A stretch of 64,000 nucleotides of DNA from Gonatopus flavifemur (Eukaryota > Arthropoda > Insecta > Hymenoptera > Dryinidae): the NCBI GenBank assembly GCA_018340375.1, contig JAFFJZ010000001.1:78174001-78238000 (forward strand), read 5' to 3'. The position numbers and the translations under genes were made by a program. The notes under the pieces were generated by a model. That model worked only from the letters and a program-made list of their open reading frames with translations, had not been told where the DNA came from and ran no database searches. This document shows positions 13,995 through 25,309 of this stretch, in pieces; the first letter of the stretch is position 1; the number at the start of each line of letters is the position of its first letter.

Positions 13995-14020
13995 ATCCAA
14001 GTGATCCGGATCACTTGGAT
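13995..14020. repeat. 26-bp perfect palindrome inside the CCC-ended element
   Basis: The 26 bases centred on TGATCCGGATCA read the same on both strands. The same palindrome is at 59657-59682 in the sister element. Confidence 0.85.
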
Positions 14021-14798
14021 CAGTTACTTCAGCAGGCTTCTATGTTTTCATATGTGTTGATATTTCATATTATCCTTCTCGTCTTTACGGATGCGAGAAG
14101 AAACTGTATGAAATTTTTAAGAAATTAAGACATATATGCAATTCTTTTGAGAAATTAGAAAATTATATGATGATACACTTTTGTTTATGAATAATTGTAA
14201 CTTTTTTGATAAGAAATTATGAGTTTTTATGAAAAATCATGACTTTTTATGAAAAACCATATCTCATAGTCATCATTATATTTATGAAAAAGTTTCTGTA
14301 ATTTTATGAGAAATTATGAAAATATATGAAATAATATGATTTCATTTATGGGAAATTATGACTTATTTATTACTCTCTAAATCTGAATCAGTGAAAAAAC
14401 CACTGTTTGTACCAGTGATTTTTGTAACCACTGAGATTTCAGTATATTTCCCTGGTTTGATAGTGAAAAGCACTGAGAATCAGTAAAATAACTACTGACA
14501 TAATCAGTGAGATGTCATTTCACTGATTGATCAGCAAGCAGATGAATTGCAGTTTCTTCCAAAGTATATTCGAAAAATAAAATGAAAATTTGTGGTATGT
14601 GAATAAAATTTTTTGAAATGTGTACATTGTAATTAAGAATTACATTATTACGTTATACATACATTGTCAAATTATGATGCCAACATGAAGTTGAAGCTAC
14701 CGAACGAGAGCTAGCAGACGTACGACTACACTTTTGGAAGGGACTGTACTTTTGAGTTTTCTGGTATTGAAATCCAACTAGCGGACGAACCAAGACTA

Positions 14799-15021
14799 CA
14801 CTGTTAAAAATTTCTGCATTAATTTTAATGTTTTTACTGGAAGTTTTTTTCAAGTACGTACATGAATTCAGTTTTATGCACATTTTACATGAAATTTAAT
14901 GTAAACTATAGCATAATCTATAGTCTTTTCATGTTTTTGTACATTAAATTTAATGCAGAATGTATATGAATCTGATTTCATGTACGTAATTGAAAAAAAC
15001 TTCCAGATATTTCTGACAGTG
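14799..15021. mobile_element. Nested MITE, CACTGT termini, TSD TA
   Basis: Starts CACTGTTAAAAATTTCTG and ends ATATTTCTGACAGTG, flanked by TA on both sides. The opposite arm of the fold-back, near 17555-17575, preserves the uninterrupted sequence and so proves the insertion. Confidence 0.8.
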
Positions 15022-15180
15022 TACTATCGGAATGGAAATGACCGATCTATGTAGATTTTGATGCGCTGAATCGAATGAGATAGGTCTGGAAACACTTGAA
15101 TGCATTTTGAACGGGATATTTGAGTTTTGAGTGCGGGAAGAAGTGGAAATATATCATGATTTACAAGTTTTTCCATGCCT

Positions 15181-15600
15181 TCTACCATTCAGAAGAATAA
15201 TTCGCGGTTCGGTGATAAGTTTTCTTATAGCTTTTTCGATGCCGAATCGAATGGTATAGATCTCTATGTGTTACGCGGCCGTTTAAGAGATGTAAATGTG
15301 GATTGAAGTCTGAGAGTCTTGCGAATGAGAGGAAAATCGAGAATTCCAATGTTTGTTCCATGCCTTTCACCGTTCAGAAAAATGATTCGCGGTTCGATAA
15401 CGGGGTTTCCTTCGAGCTTTTTCAATGCCGACTCGAATGGTATGGGTCTCTATGTGTTACGCGGCCGTTTTAGAGATGGAAATGGGGGTTGAAGGCTGGA
15501 ATCTTGCAAATGAGAGGAAGATACAGAATTGCAATATTCGTCCCCTGCTTTCTGTCGTTCAGAAAAATAATTCAGGTTCGATTCAGCAATGGAAAACCTA
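15181..15600 (-). repeat. 185-bp satellite, inverted copies
   Basis: Three copies of the monomer landmark TTCGCGGTTCG (the last decayed) start at 15201, 15386 and 15571, spaced exactly 185 bp, in opposite orientation to the copies that follow. Open frames in this block are by-products of the repeat. Confidence 0.85.
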
Positions 15601-17418
15601 TGGGAGAAACCATCATCGAACCGCGAATTAGTTTTCTGAATGGTAGAAGGCATGGAACGAACATTGGAATCCTCGATTTTCCTTTCATTCGCAAGACTTT
15701 CAGACCCAAACCCACATTGACATCTCTCAAACGGCCACGTAACACATAGTGACCTATACCATTCGATTCGGCATTGGGAAAGCTATGAAGGAACCCATCA
15801 TCGAACCGCGAATTATTTTTCTGAATGACACACAGTTGGAAATTTCGTGTTAAATTCAACACATTTCACATGTCCCAAACGGTCCACACATATTTTTGTG
15901 TCGATATCACATAATGTTTTTGTGTTAGCTAATAACTCAAGTTCGATGTGAATAATATAACACAAAAGGATGTTGATAAAATTTTGATTGGAATTTCCGA
16001 TCGTGTACATTCAACAGATGAGTACTGTCAAATGAAATCCAAAGTAAGGAATGAATCAACAGTTTACAAGTGTAATTTATGGATTTTTTTGCATCAATCA
16101 AATGTGAAAATCACACTTTTTTCGTGTTGAAACAATGCATAAGAATAAATTAAAAAAAAACAGTACTTCAATGAGCATTGAACATGGATCGTCGGGACCG
16201 AATGTTGAACCTGTATCACTCAAGCCACTGCCGGTCCTTTGATTGAGTGTACTTTCTTTGCGTATATCGACTCGCACTCTATCTTCAAATTCACATATCT
16301 AGAAAACGAATTTCCATTACAATGAAATCCAAAACCAAAATGCATGAACAGTTCTTCCGACGACTACTAAAGTTACACGTACATAGAAGTTTCATAAAAA
16401 AATAGCTCCCACCACTAGCGATCTCCCCTTGGTAGTTGAGAATAACACAATTTTTATGTTGAATCTTGAGTTGAATAAGATTTGTGTCATTTTGACACTT
16501 TTTTTTACTTTGAATGATTTCACATTATAAATCAGTTGAGACCTGATTACACAAGGACTGTCTGTAGAAGTTACACGTGGTTGTGTTGAATATTTAACAG
16601 AAAATTCATGACATACGGATTTTTTAACACATTCACACAAAATTTTCAACTGTGTGAATGGTAGAAGGCATGGAACGAACATTGGACTTGTCGATTTTCC
16701 TCTCATTCGCAAAATTCCAGCCTTCAACCCTCATTTAACTCTCTTAAACGGCCGCGTAACACATAGAGACCTATACCATTCGATTCAGCATTGAAGGAAC
16801 TATAAGGAAACCCATCATCGAACCGCGGATTATTTTTCTGAATGGCAGAAAGCAGGAACCGAATATTGTAATCCTCGATTTTCCTCTCATTCGCAAGACT
16901 TTCAGACTTCAAACCCCATGTAACTCTCTTGAACGGCCGCGTAACACATAGAGGCCTATACCATTCGATTCGGTATTGAAAAAGCTATGGGAAAACCTAT
17001 CATCGAACCGCGAATTATTTTTCTGAATGGTAGAAGGCATGGAACGAACATTGGACTTGTCGATTTTTCTCTCATTCGCAAGATTTCAGCCTTCATCCCC
17101 CATTTACATCTCTTGAACGGTCGCGTAACACATAGAGACCTATACCATTCGATTCAGCATTGAAAAAACTATAAGAACACCCATCATCGAACCGCGAATT
17201 ATTTTTCTGTATGGTCGAAGGCATGGAACGAACATTGGAATTCCCGACTTTCCTCTCATTCGCAAGATTTCCAGACTTCAACCCCGTTTTTACCCCTTCC
17301 AAATGGCCGCGTAACCCATCGAGACCTATACCATTCGATTCGGCATCGAAAAAGCAATATGAAAACCTATCACCGAACCGCGAATTATTCTTCTGAATGG
17401 TAGAAGGCATGGAAAAAC
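15601..17418 (+). repeat. 185-bp satellite, direct copies, interrupted
   Basis: The landmark CATCATCGAACCGCG occurs at 15611 and 15796, then after an 828-bp insertion at 16813, 16998, 17182 and 17368, with 184-186 bp spacing. Each monomer includes 'AACGGCCGCGTAACACATAG' and 'TTCCTCTCATTCGCAAGA' blocks. The array meets the opposite-strand copies head to head at about 15600. Confidence 0.85.
15828..16655. mobile_element. Element inserted in the 185-bp satellite
   Basis: The left end ACACACAGTTGGAAATTTC and right end AAATTTTCAACTGTGT are inverted repeats. GAATG flanks both sides (15823-15827 and 16656-16660). Intact monomers lack the interruption. It shares words such as 'TTTCGTGTTA' with the MITE at 33392 and 45286. 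828 bp, non-coding. Confidence 0.7.
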
Positions 17419-17885
17419 TTGTAAATCATGATATATTTCCACTTCTTCCCGCACTCAAAACTCAAATATCCCGTTCAAAATGCATTCAAGTGTTTCCAGA
17501 TCTATCTCATTCGATTCAGCGCATCAAAATCTACTAAGATCGGTCATTTCCATTCCGATAGTAGTCTTGGTTCGTCCGCTAGTTGGATTTCAATATCAGA
17601 AAATTCAAAAGTACAGTCCCTCCCAAAAGTGTAGTCGTACGTCTGCTAGCTCTCGGTCGGTAGCTTCAGCTTCATAATGCCAACATTCATATAAGAGAAA
17701 TAATATGCAAGTAGTCGCTTGTACAAGGTGTTTGAAATGATTATAAACAATACAGATCCGCATGGTTCCAACAAACTGAAAACCTTGAAGCTATTCGTCC
17801 ACATAAGCAATCGTTTTTGAGATATGAGTATTTCAAAGATCTGACGTTCTTCAAGTACATCTATAATTCCACTGTATCCAAGTGA

Positions 17886-17956
17886 GATTCGGTAGCTCAG
17901 TGGTTATGGTGAGCGACTGTGACGCTGCGGATCTGGGTTCAGGTCCCAGAAAAGAT
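17886..17956 (+). other. tRNA-like sequence (decayed tRNA gene or SINE head)
   Basis: GGTAGCTCAGTGGTTATGG fits a Pol III A box, and GGGTTCAGGTCCCAG about 40 bases later fits a B box and T-loop. The flanking bases do not form a good acceptor stem, so I do not call a functional tRNA. It lies inside the right arm of the fold-back element. Confidence 0.5.
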
Positions 17957-18337
17957 CATTTTTTTTACCGCGATATTTTTCTTTTCTGATCAGGTCACTG
18001 GTTTCACTGATTGAACCAGTGGTTTGCACTGATTGAATCAGTGATTTTTAACTGATTCTCAGTGGACGCCTTAGGATTGATGGAATCAGTGAAATTTCAC
18101 TGTAAATCAGGGGTTTTTTACTGATTCAGTTTTAGAGAGTATGAGAAAACATTTCTCATACTAAATGTTCCAATTCCTTGAGAAATTATGAAAATTTATG
18201 ACATTTATGCAAATATATGAGAAATGATGAGAAATATGAAAAAATACTGAAACATATGAGAAATTATGTGAAACTTTTTCGCCAGGGCTGTTCTCATAGG
18301 GTAGAATCCATTCGAATTTATGAGACCTTCTCAACTG

Positions 18338-18452
18338 CTAAGTAACACAGAAATATCCGTAGCATGTTCTGCGAACCCTCTTAGCACATTAAACGTCCTG
18401 TTCATGTATTATGAACATTCTAAGCATGCTGTACGAATCCTGTGTTACTAGG
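18338..18452. mobile_element. Decayed 115-bp CCC-type MITE
   Basis: CTAAGTAACACAG at the left and CTGTGTTACTAGG at the right form an inverted repeat. Length and ends match the 115-bp copy at 37762-37876 (CCCAAGTAACACA). Confidence 0.55.
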
Positions 18453-19174
18453 ATATCTGGGTATTCATTGCTGGTCAAATATTTTAATTTATTTATTAAA
18501 AGGGAAAGAATTTCACAAAGTTACATAATTCAGTGAAAAACTATAGTAAGAAAAATCCAAAAACCAATTCGAAAAACAAAATATGAATTTTTGAACTACA
18601 TTCAAATCTCTTATCTACTCTCTAAATCTGGAAGACTGAAAAACCACACGTTTCACTCCACTAAATTTCAGAAGTGAGTTTGTCCGACTTGAATGGGATT
18701 TTCACTCGTTTCGAGTGAACTCATTCTTTTGAAGTAGAAAATTCATTTTACAATTGAAATGGTTGAGAGCTTTGAACCTAAAACTTTGGACTACCACTCT
18801 GACAGAGTGAACATTTCACCTGAAAATTTGACAAGCACACTTTTGGCTGGCTAAAAAGTGCAATCTCACTCTGAAAATTTCATAGAGTTTTACAGTATGT
18901 TACCAACTTCTGATAGGGATTTCGGTTTTTGTGAAGATATTCAGTACAGCACTTTCTTGCGGAAAGAATATCTTTCCGAATGCTTGTGTGTATCATTTCG
19001 TACGATTCATGTTGATGATTTTTTGTTGAAGTGTGAAAATTTGTAAGGCTGTTTCTCTTTAAAGGAGTGGATTTGGTTTTTTGACCGGTAGTTGATATAT
19101 ATATGAAATATCAATTTGGGGGGGGGGGTCCGGACCGCCTGGACCCCCCCCCTGGATACGCCCTTGCGGGGAGG

Positions 19175-19603
19175 GGATCTTGCCTCTCTCTTTTCTCTTC
19201 AACGAATAATTTCAATTTTTAAAGATTTCGTAATTACGGAACATTGTATTCATGGTTCATTATTTCGAATAGTCATGTTTATTGAATGATTTCATGAACT
19301 GTGTACGGGTATAAATTCTATAAAATATGCAAATATGTTGAAACTTCGATAATCGCCCATTTAGAAGATTGACAATAATTTTATAAATCATCCTATATTA
19401 AAATTCCTATGTCGGAAGACAAATATTTTCATCTCTCACTGATAAAAACCCACTGTTAATGAATATTAACATTAATGAAAGGAATATAAATTAAACATTA
19501 TAATTGCTTTTATACCTTAAACTTCAATTCATCAATATTCAAAGTTTTCACGGACATAGTAACAGACTCTAGCATTGATTTGCTTTTGAATAGGTCTTAA
19601 CGA
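19175..19603. other. Intergenic DNA, nothing recognised
   Basis: Lies between the hAT target duplication and the protease relic. AT-rich, with no motif found. Confidence 0.5.
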
Positions 19604-19916
19604 GCGATTCACAGTATTGGCATAGCTGTATTGAAGGTAGATAAGACCTTGAAATTTTATGAAATTCTACCTATTGTTCTTCCAAATCGTAAAACCACGT
19701 GGACAGTCAATGTTATTGTCATTGGCTGGGGAGGAACTGAGAATGAAGATGACCTGAATTCTGAGAACAAAATGTTCATCAACGGTGATTTCGTTGCATT
19801 CACGTGTTGGTTATCATTAGCTGGAAATGTCAGAGGCGATATTTCAAAGCTGGATGGATGATAATCCATCGAGAGAACTATGCATGCCGAATATTCGTCC
19901 TGAAGGTCCTTGTCAA
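19604..19916 (+). pseudogene. Serine protease relic (Asp exon of a second, diverged lineage)
   Basis: Translates as SIGIAVLKVDKTLKF, then LPIVLPNRKTTW and VIVIGWGG, matching the Asp exon of genes B to D (NDIALLKL, LPIALPNHSDTW, IGWG). The catalytic Asp is Gly. After one frameshift, ELCMPNIRPEGPCQ matches the EILCSPPP...EGVC exon end, but the donor has decayed to GCGATT. No other exon is attached. It resembles the minus-strand relics near 25.4, 38.8, 50.1 and 55.7 kb more than gene B. Confidence 0.7.
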
Positions 19917-20432
19917 GCGATTGTCACACTTCGATTGAGGAATTTATAAAAATGCTTGATTCCAGAGAGTGAAATGATATTCAGATTTCTGAGGTTATTA
20001 TGTTGATTCCTTCCAAGTTTTCAAAAGATCCTTGATACTTTCTACTTCCATCCTTGGGAATCGATGCCCACAATGAGAAGGAGGTCTCGAATTTCAGATC
20101 ATGTCATGACTCAATTTAGGACGCAACCAAAAGTACCCTATTTTGAATGTAAAGTCAGCACACAAAATAATCGCCGAAACATTGCAATTAGCTGGATTCA
20201 AGTCGATTTTCAAATTAACACGCATTGAATTCAACCCAAACTTTTTACAGTGATGGAATCAGAATTAACCTGATTTTGACTCGAACCTCAGAAAATACGA
20301 AGGGTGAATGATATTCTAAAATACTACCTAAATTCTTATAATATGATATATCCATGTCCCCGTTCTAATACGCAGTATCCCTCCAAATTTAAGAAACCCA
20401 TTTTGTTAATTCCAAAAAGAGGGGATATCAGG

Positions 20433-20439
20433 TATATAA
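20433..20439 (+). promoter_or_regulatory. Possible TATA box of gene B
   Basis: TATATAA lies 82 bases upstream of the gene B start codon. The aligned positions upstream of C, E and F read GGATAATTT or GAATAATTT, so B alone keeps a good TATA match. Confidence 0.3.
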
Positions 20440-20520
20440 TCTTTACTTGTTCGATAAATTTCATTCTACGTCGAACTTCTTTCGTGAAGGCTTTGTACTG
20501 AGAAAATTTCTCATGTCATA

Positions 20521-23500
20521 ATGCGTTGCCTGGCAATATGGTTGCTGATGCTGTTCCCGATCATTGAGGCTGGTGAGTGCATTGATTAACGTTCAATATC
20601 ATCTGAAATTTTGTCCATTTTCATTGCATGTGCTCTGAAGTTTTTTATGTCAAATTTCATAAGTTTGGATCGTTTATTGAAACGACTTAATACTCGAATA
20701 ATGAAATACTCAGATGTTATAACAGCTTTGGGTCTTTGTGAAGACCCAAAATCTTGCAGGACATTCTTTAAACCATGTCCCCATTTCCAAGCAGTTAATT
20801 CGGGGAAACACACACCGATGATTCATCAAATTTTATGGGTTTGAATTTTCTGCATGTATATGGTTTTTTCTATTCATCCATTGGGAACAATTTCCCCGAC
20901 TACCAATTCCATAAACAGTCATATACAACTTTTATACACAGCTCATCGAGTAAAATTTTATTCTTCAAGCAGTGAAAAGTGGATTTGTCGATTTTTGAAG
21001 TGGAACTCGACAGAGTTCGATTATTTTCCCCATGTTGAAGAGATTTCCTCATCTCAACGGCATAAAATTCCACTTGAGTCCGATAGGCTCTCGTTTGAAG
21101 TGGATTACAGTGTTACAATTCACGAATCACTTCATCATTTTTCAAATCTTTCTGTATCAGGAGTTTGATTCACAAAAGAAACCACTGAACAAATAAGGCT
21201 CGGAATATAGGATCGTCAAGATAAATGAGGGAAATCATTTTCAGGTGTTGTAAATGAGACTGAAACGTTACATCGTTCCAAACGAGTAATTGACGGAAAA
21301 GAGACAACTTCAAATGAATTTCCGTACGTTGTCAAAGTATTCAGCTTTCGGAGCTTCTGCACTGGAGTGATCATACATGAGAGTTGGGTATTAACGGCAG
21401 CGCATTGCTTAGCGCAGGCTACACCTGCGTGGACGTGGCATTGGATTGTGGCGGGTGAAATGGACTCGATTCATCCACCTTGTTGTTCTCAACGAATCCT
21501 AGTGTCAGATAAAATACCATTAACGCCTTTTCGACAGTGAGCCTGACTTTGTAATCATTGAATGGAACGAACGCTGTTCGGAATCAAAACTTATCAAGAT
21601 CATTAAATTTACAGGACCCCGGGTGTGACTGAAAACAACGATATTGCCTTAATGAAATTGTTCCGCCCTTTACAGTTCAACGATAACGTATTGCCTATCG
21701 CTCTTCCAAATCATTCCGAAACATGGTTTGGTTCCGGTATAGTTGTTGGATGGGGGAAGACCACAAATAGCTGGATTCCTAGGAACCCTCAGCCCGAGTT
21801 GAAGTACCTCAAAACCCCTGTGATCGGAAGGGAAGAGTGTGCGAAGCTATGGAAGGAGCTAGAGAACAAAATTCTATCTTTAAGGGGAGAAATTTTCTCT
21901 GACTCTGAGCCAAGTCACAATTTCACAGGAGACCTTCTATGCAGTCCGCCATCTTACAAGGTTCAAGGGATATGCAACGTGAGTTTCATGACCATTTAAA
22001 TCCGACAATTTGCATTCATACATGAAATACTTCTTTACCAAAATATTTATATCCATTCGATTTTTAAAATTCATTCCAATCATAAAATTACTCTCAAGTC
22101 AAATAATGACATTCTCAATGAATAATCATTCTTGTTTGGGGATAACAAACTTTCTTAATAACTTTGATGAAATCCTGATTACACATTAGATTTCCTGATG
22201 CCATCCCAGCTGAAAATGTGACTCTTCAATATCTCTGCCTTGGGCCAAGTGGGCGCGATCTGAGCCAAATTAGGACTTTTCATGATCCAATTTGGGGAAA
22301 GGGTACTTTTTAGCTGGGATACATTTAAAAACGGATTCGAATAGAAAACAACTGATATAGCTGAGCACTGACATACGTAACAGGTCTCCGAAAGGAATAT
22401 TCACAATCCTTGAAACCCATAGGTGACTTAAGAAAGAGATCACAAAAATTACTCGAGTCAATTAAAAAAGTAACTACCCAAGTGTGTATTAACGGCAGAC
22501 CCCATCTACGCCCAGGGTGGGTGCCCATGCTGGGGCCAAGCTGGGCAGACAAATGGGGCCAACCCTGGGATGATAACATCGTTCCCAGCTTGTCCGTATT
22601 GCTTTGCCCGAGAATTGGTAACACCACGGGCTCAGTATAAACCCAGACTAGGCAATCAATACTGCCCCTTCCTTTTTGTTTTGAAATTGGAAAATTGCTT
22701 TGAATTCTACCCCAGCGGGCATGAATTCCAGCCCTACTTTGGCCCAGTCTTGTGCCCAGTGTTGAGCCCGATCCTGCCCATATGGGCCCAAGACTGGACC
22801 AAAATTCATACACGCTGAGGATTGTACACACATGCTCGGGATATAAATTCACCCCAATCTTGGCCAAATTGGGGCCCAGTTTAAATGTGCCCGCACTAAG
22901 ATTCATTATTTCCATTTTCTACCAACCATAATTGTATGGGAAATCACAATAGAGCCAAGATTGAGCCAACATGGGCCCCATCGTCATTCCCCAAGACTGG
23001 GTTGAAGAGGATGGACCCAGCCTGGGGCTCATTGTCATTAAAGGCAATACAAGCTTGAGTAAGGATGCCGAAATCGGATGTATTTCCGGAGATCAATAAG
23101 TTCAATAATTAAATTTCGTTCCAAAATTATTTACTCGGCAATCTTTCCAATTGGGTTCTCTGTATGAAATCTTTACCCATTTTTCTTGAATTTTCAAGGG
23201 GGATTCAGGTGGTCCACTGATCCGGTCCACGGACAAGGGAGAACACGTGCTTACAGGCATAACTAACGCCAGTTTCGGCCCTCTTTGCGGTCATACGTTG
23301 TATATAACTGGCGTTTGGACTAGAGTTTCATCACATCTTGCGTGGATAGAAGAGAAAACAGGTGTGAAAGCAAACAACTTGGAAGAAATAGCCAAAATAA
23401 AGAAGAATCGGACCATCTGCAAGATGTCCCCAGTTATAGAATTCTTTTCCTTCTTGCCATTGTGTCGCCTCAGTAAAGAGCCAAATGTAGATTTGTTATG

Positions 23501-23528
23501 GAAATCGATAAATGAGTTTACAACCTGA
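20521..23528 (+). CDS. Gene B: secreted S1 serine protease zymogen
   Basis: Four exons: 20521-20572, 21245-21536, 21615-21978 and 23199-23528, predicting 345 residues. All introns have GT-AG ends (phases 1, 2, 0). Residues 1-17 (MRCLAIWLLMLFPIIEA) form a signal peptide. The propeptide ends in RSKR (28-31), and the mature chain begins VIDG. The triad is complete: His71 in TAAHC, Asp124 in NNDIALMKL and Ser239 in GDSGGPL. The stretch QGICNGDS places Gly at chymotrypsin position 189, which argues for a chymotrypsin or elastase-like pocket rather than trypsin. PPCC at about 96-99 and a roughly 50-residue Cys-containing tail after the last helix are array features. HNFTG is a potential N-glycosylation site. 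AATAAA follows the stop directly (23529-23534). Intron 3 is enlarged by two CCC-ended elements. The biological role (digestive, venom, immune, reproductive) cannot be read from sequence. Confidence 0.87.
20639..20842 (+). pseudogene. Decayed copy of the cysteine-containing intron-1 exon (gene B)
   Basis: Translates as LDRLLKRLNTRIMKYSDVIT, then ALGLCEDPKSCRTFFKPCPHF, aligning with the open copy at 30473-30677. The splice donor has decayed (ATGGGTTT instead of ATGTAAGT) and the acceptor polypyrimidine tract is poor. It sits in intron 1 of gene B. Confidence 0.5.
22205..22318. mobile_element. 114-bp CCC-ended MITE in intron 3 of gene B, TSD AT
   Basis: Starts CCCAGCTGAAAATG and ends TTTTTAGCTGGG, flanked by AT on both sides. 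The same insertion is present in intron 3 of C (about 32054-32173), D and E, so it predates the array. Confidence 0.65.
22477..23059. mobile_element. CCC-ended element in intron 3 of gene B, TSD TA
   Basis: The left end CCCAAGTGTGTATT and the reverse complement of the right end, CTCAAGCTTGTATT, match at 12 of 14 positions. TA flanks both ends. It is absent from intron 3 of C, D and E. The interior reiterates words of the type GCCCAAGCTGGGCC and shares this style with 47267-48273. 583 bp. Confidence 0.65.
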
Positions 23529-24953
23529 AATAAATTGTGCTATAATACTGGGTTTTCTTCTCACATTGTAATGTATTCTCCTTGCAACAGTTGAGAATAA
23601 AAAGGATTCACTGGCCCAGCTGAAATTTTTGAATCATGCATACGCCTGTGTTAGCGAAAAACTAGGAATTGGGAAGTCCTTCGTAAGTATTGAGCAAGTA
23701 ACTGGTACATAGGGCCTCCCTCCTAGGGGGAGACTGTCCGCAGCATGTATTATTGAACCCATGCTGAACTCGCGTTGAAATGATGATCCCAGCTAAGGTC
23801 AGAGAAATCCATTGACCGTGGATGGACTTAATTGCAATTTCAAATTTATTCACAGAGAGTATTATAGGGTCTACAATTGACATACATTTGTGTTTATACT
23901 TGATGTTTATACTTGTGTTTATATTAGAGAAAAAAAGAATAATATAAAATCTCATTTATATCGGAAAATACAAGCAGAAAAGACATTTGCTGCGACAGCA
24001 GAATTTGATTTTGCTGGATAACTGCTGCTGTGAAATGAACATATTCACAATCATAGCCGTCGTTTTAGCTACGAGAGCCATTTCTCAGCTGCGATAGCAG
24101 AATGTGTCGACTCCTCCAACAAAATTTGTTTGTAACTATAATCATATAATTTATTGTTATTCCTATTTTCATTATACGTTCCTCTGTGCGTTATACGGCG
24201 TATATGCTATTCCAATTGTCGGTATAACATGGATGATCCTGCTTTGTACTCCTCATTTGAATCCTCCTTATTTGAAATGAGGGAGCAATGAGGGAGAGTC
24301 TTCATTGAAACAACGGAGACGACGGAGACTTGTCCGCCCCCTATGTTTTCAATGAAATTCATAATAGTGCGTTTACATAGCCAAATCTGAATGTACTAAT
24401 CCACCAACATGAATCTGATTGGAAATATGTGGGGCGGACATCTCTCCGTCACCACTCCGTTGATTCAACGGAGACGTTCCCTCATTCCTCCCTTATTTCC
24501 ACGACTCTCATTCCTCCACCAATTCTCCACCTCCATTCCACCAAAGATTCAGGTGGAGGAACGGTGGTTGTACTGTACGTGATTGGAATCGTGTGAAAAT
24601 TCTTGTTGTAAGCACAAAAACGGCGTCAATCTACTTCAAACTCTCATTTATGCCTTGGACAATTGGAAGGATTGATGTGAAAGCAACCAAAAGCGCGGCA
24701 CGAACGTTGGGAAAAACGTCAAAAACTTCGAGGAGTTTTTCATTCGGAAACGATGGTCTTGAGGTAGAAATTCTACTGGGAGAAAATTCCTTAGAATTGA
24801 TTAAAGAACACGCTCACATTTTTTCAGAATTTTTTGACGATTTTTTCGAATTTTCGGAATTTGACTATTTGTATTCCTCTGAAAATCTATTTTACATGCG
24901 ATACTATAGATGTCTTCGATATTTTTTTTATGCATAAGACCGTTTTTTCACAA
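23529..24953. repeat. Array-unit spacer with hairpin block
   Basis: Sequence after gene B that recurs after C (32740-33390, 35760-36330) and D (44430-45290, 48860-49890). It includes a 'GCTGCGACAGCA' word block near 23980-24140. It also includes a hairpin at about 24296-24480 whose arms carry 'CAACGGAGACG' and 'GTCCGCCCC' against 'GGGCGGACA' and 'CTCCGT'. No coding signal that I trust. Confidence 0.6.
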
Positions 24954-25180
24954 CACGAAGAAAAAATGGTTTGCTACTATAGCGCCTACAAAGAAATTTG
25001 TTTTCCTTGCAAAAATATTCACTACAGCAACTAAGACGGCAGTTCTGTTAATAAATGTGTTTATATCAGCAAAAAAATGTAGTTGTGTCGATGATTTTTT
25101 TTGCTCTTACAGCTAATTTTTTTTGTAGGCGCTATAGTAACAGACCTGCTTTTTAAGCCAGCAATACTTTTCTGTCCGTG
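24954..25180. mobile_element. MITE, CACG...CGTG termini
   Basis: Starts CACGAAGAAAAAATGG and ends TTTCTGTCCGTG, with flanking AA on both sides. The related loci near 36510 and 49870 read straight through ('CTCACAACATATATTCC') and so show the empty site. A partial relative is at 11551. Confidence 0.75.
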
Positions 25181-25309
25181 AACATATATTTCATGCTTCC
25201 ATATGTTCCCTAAACACTATCGATGTGATGATGACTCTGATAGATGATCAATGATTACATATCATCTGACATATGAACAGGACATCGGTATTTTTTTGAT
25301 TCGCTATCA

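Larger units (their letters stand above)
14373..18139. mobile_element. Fold-back element with internal inverted satellite, TSD TA
   Basis: The termini CTCTCTAAATCTGAATCAGT and (reverse complement of the right end) CTCTCTAAAACTGAATCAGT form an inverted repeat of about 30 bp. TA flanks both ends (14371-14372 and 18140-18141). The sister element at 59216-60178 holds the empty site. Inside, a block at about 14680-14800 is repeated in inverse orientation at about 17560-17675, and between them 185-bp monomers run first on the minus and then on the plus strand. No transposase is seen. Confidence 0.75.
13642..18288. mobile_element. CCC-ended element carrying a nested fold-back element
   Basis: The left end CCCTGGCGAAAAAATTTCTC and right end TTTTTCGCCAGGG are inverted repeats. 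The flanks are TT and CT. The element proper is 13642-14372 plus 18140-18288. It matches the uninterrupted copy at 59216-60178 over its length. Its interior reiterates TTTCTCATAA on the left and TTATGAGAAA on the right. Confidence 0.75.
13003..19166. mobile_element. hAT-type transposon with nested insertions, 6164 bp
   Basis: The left terminus is CAAGGGCGTATCCAGG and the right terminus its exact reverse complement CCTGGATACGCCCTTG. The perfect 8-bp target duplication CGGGGAGG lies at 12995-13002 and 19167-19174. Termini of this kind and an 8-bp duplication are diagnostic of hAT elements. Poly-G/poly-C runs sit just inside each end. No transposase is recognisable. The original element probably comprised 13003-13641 plus 18289-19166 (about 1.5 kb), and everything between is nested insertion. 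Confidence 0.88.

Noticed and set aside
15181..17410. Several 60-110 codon frames in the 185-bp satellite with repeated IQKNNSRFDDGF text
   Set aside because: They are periodic by-products of the 185-bp monomer on both strands, broken at monomer differences.
15181..17420. CRISPR-like periodicity
   Set aside because: Monomers are contiguous 185-bp tandem copies without unique spacers, partly inverted, in a eukaryotic context.
23662..23955. Minus-strand open frame after gene B that recurs after C (32942-33139) and D (44627-44824), containing GIMISTRVQ-like text
   Set aside because: Differences between copies fall evenly over codon positions and alter many residues. The conservation is explained by recent duplication and there is no family motif.
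24593..24937. 114-codon frame in the B-unit spacer
   Set aside because: The corresponding D-unit sequence (about 49497-49840) is frameshifted and unrelated in translation, and no domain is visible.
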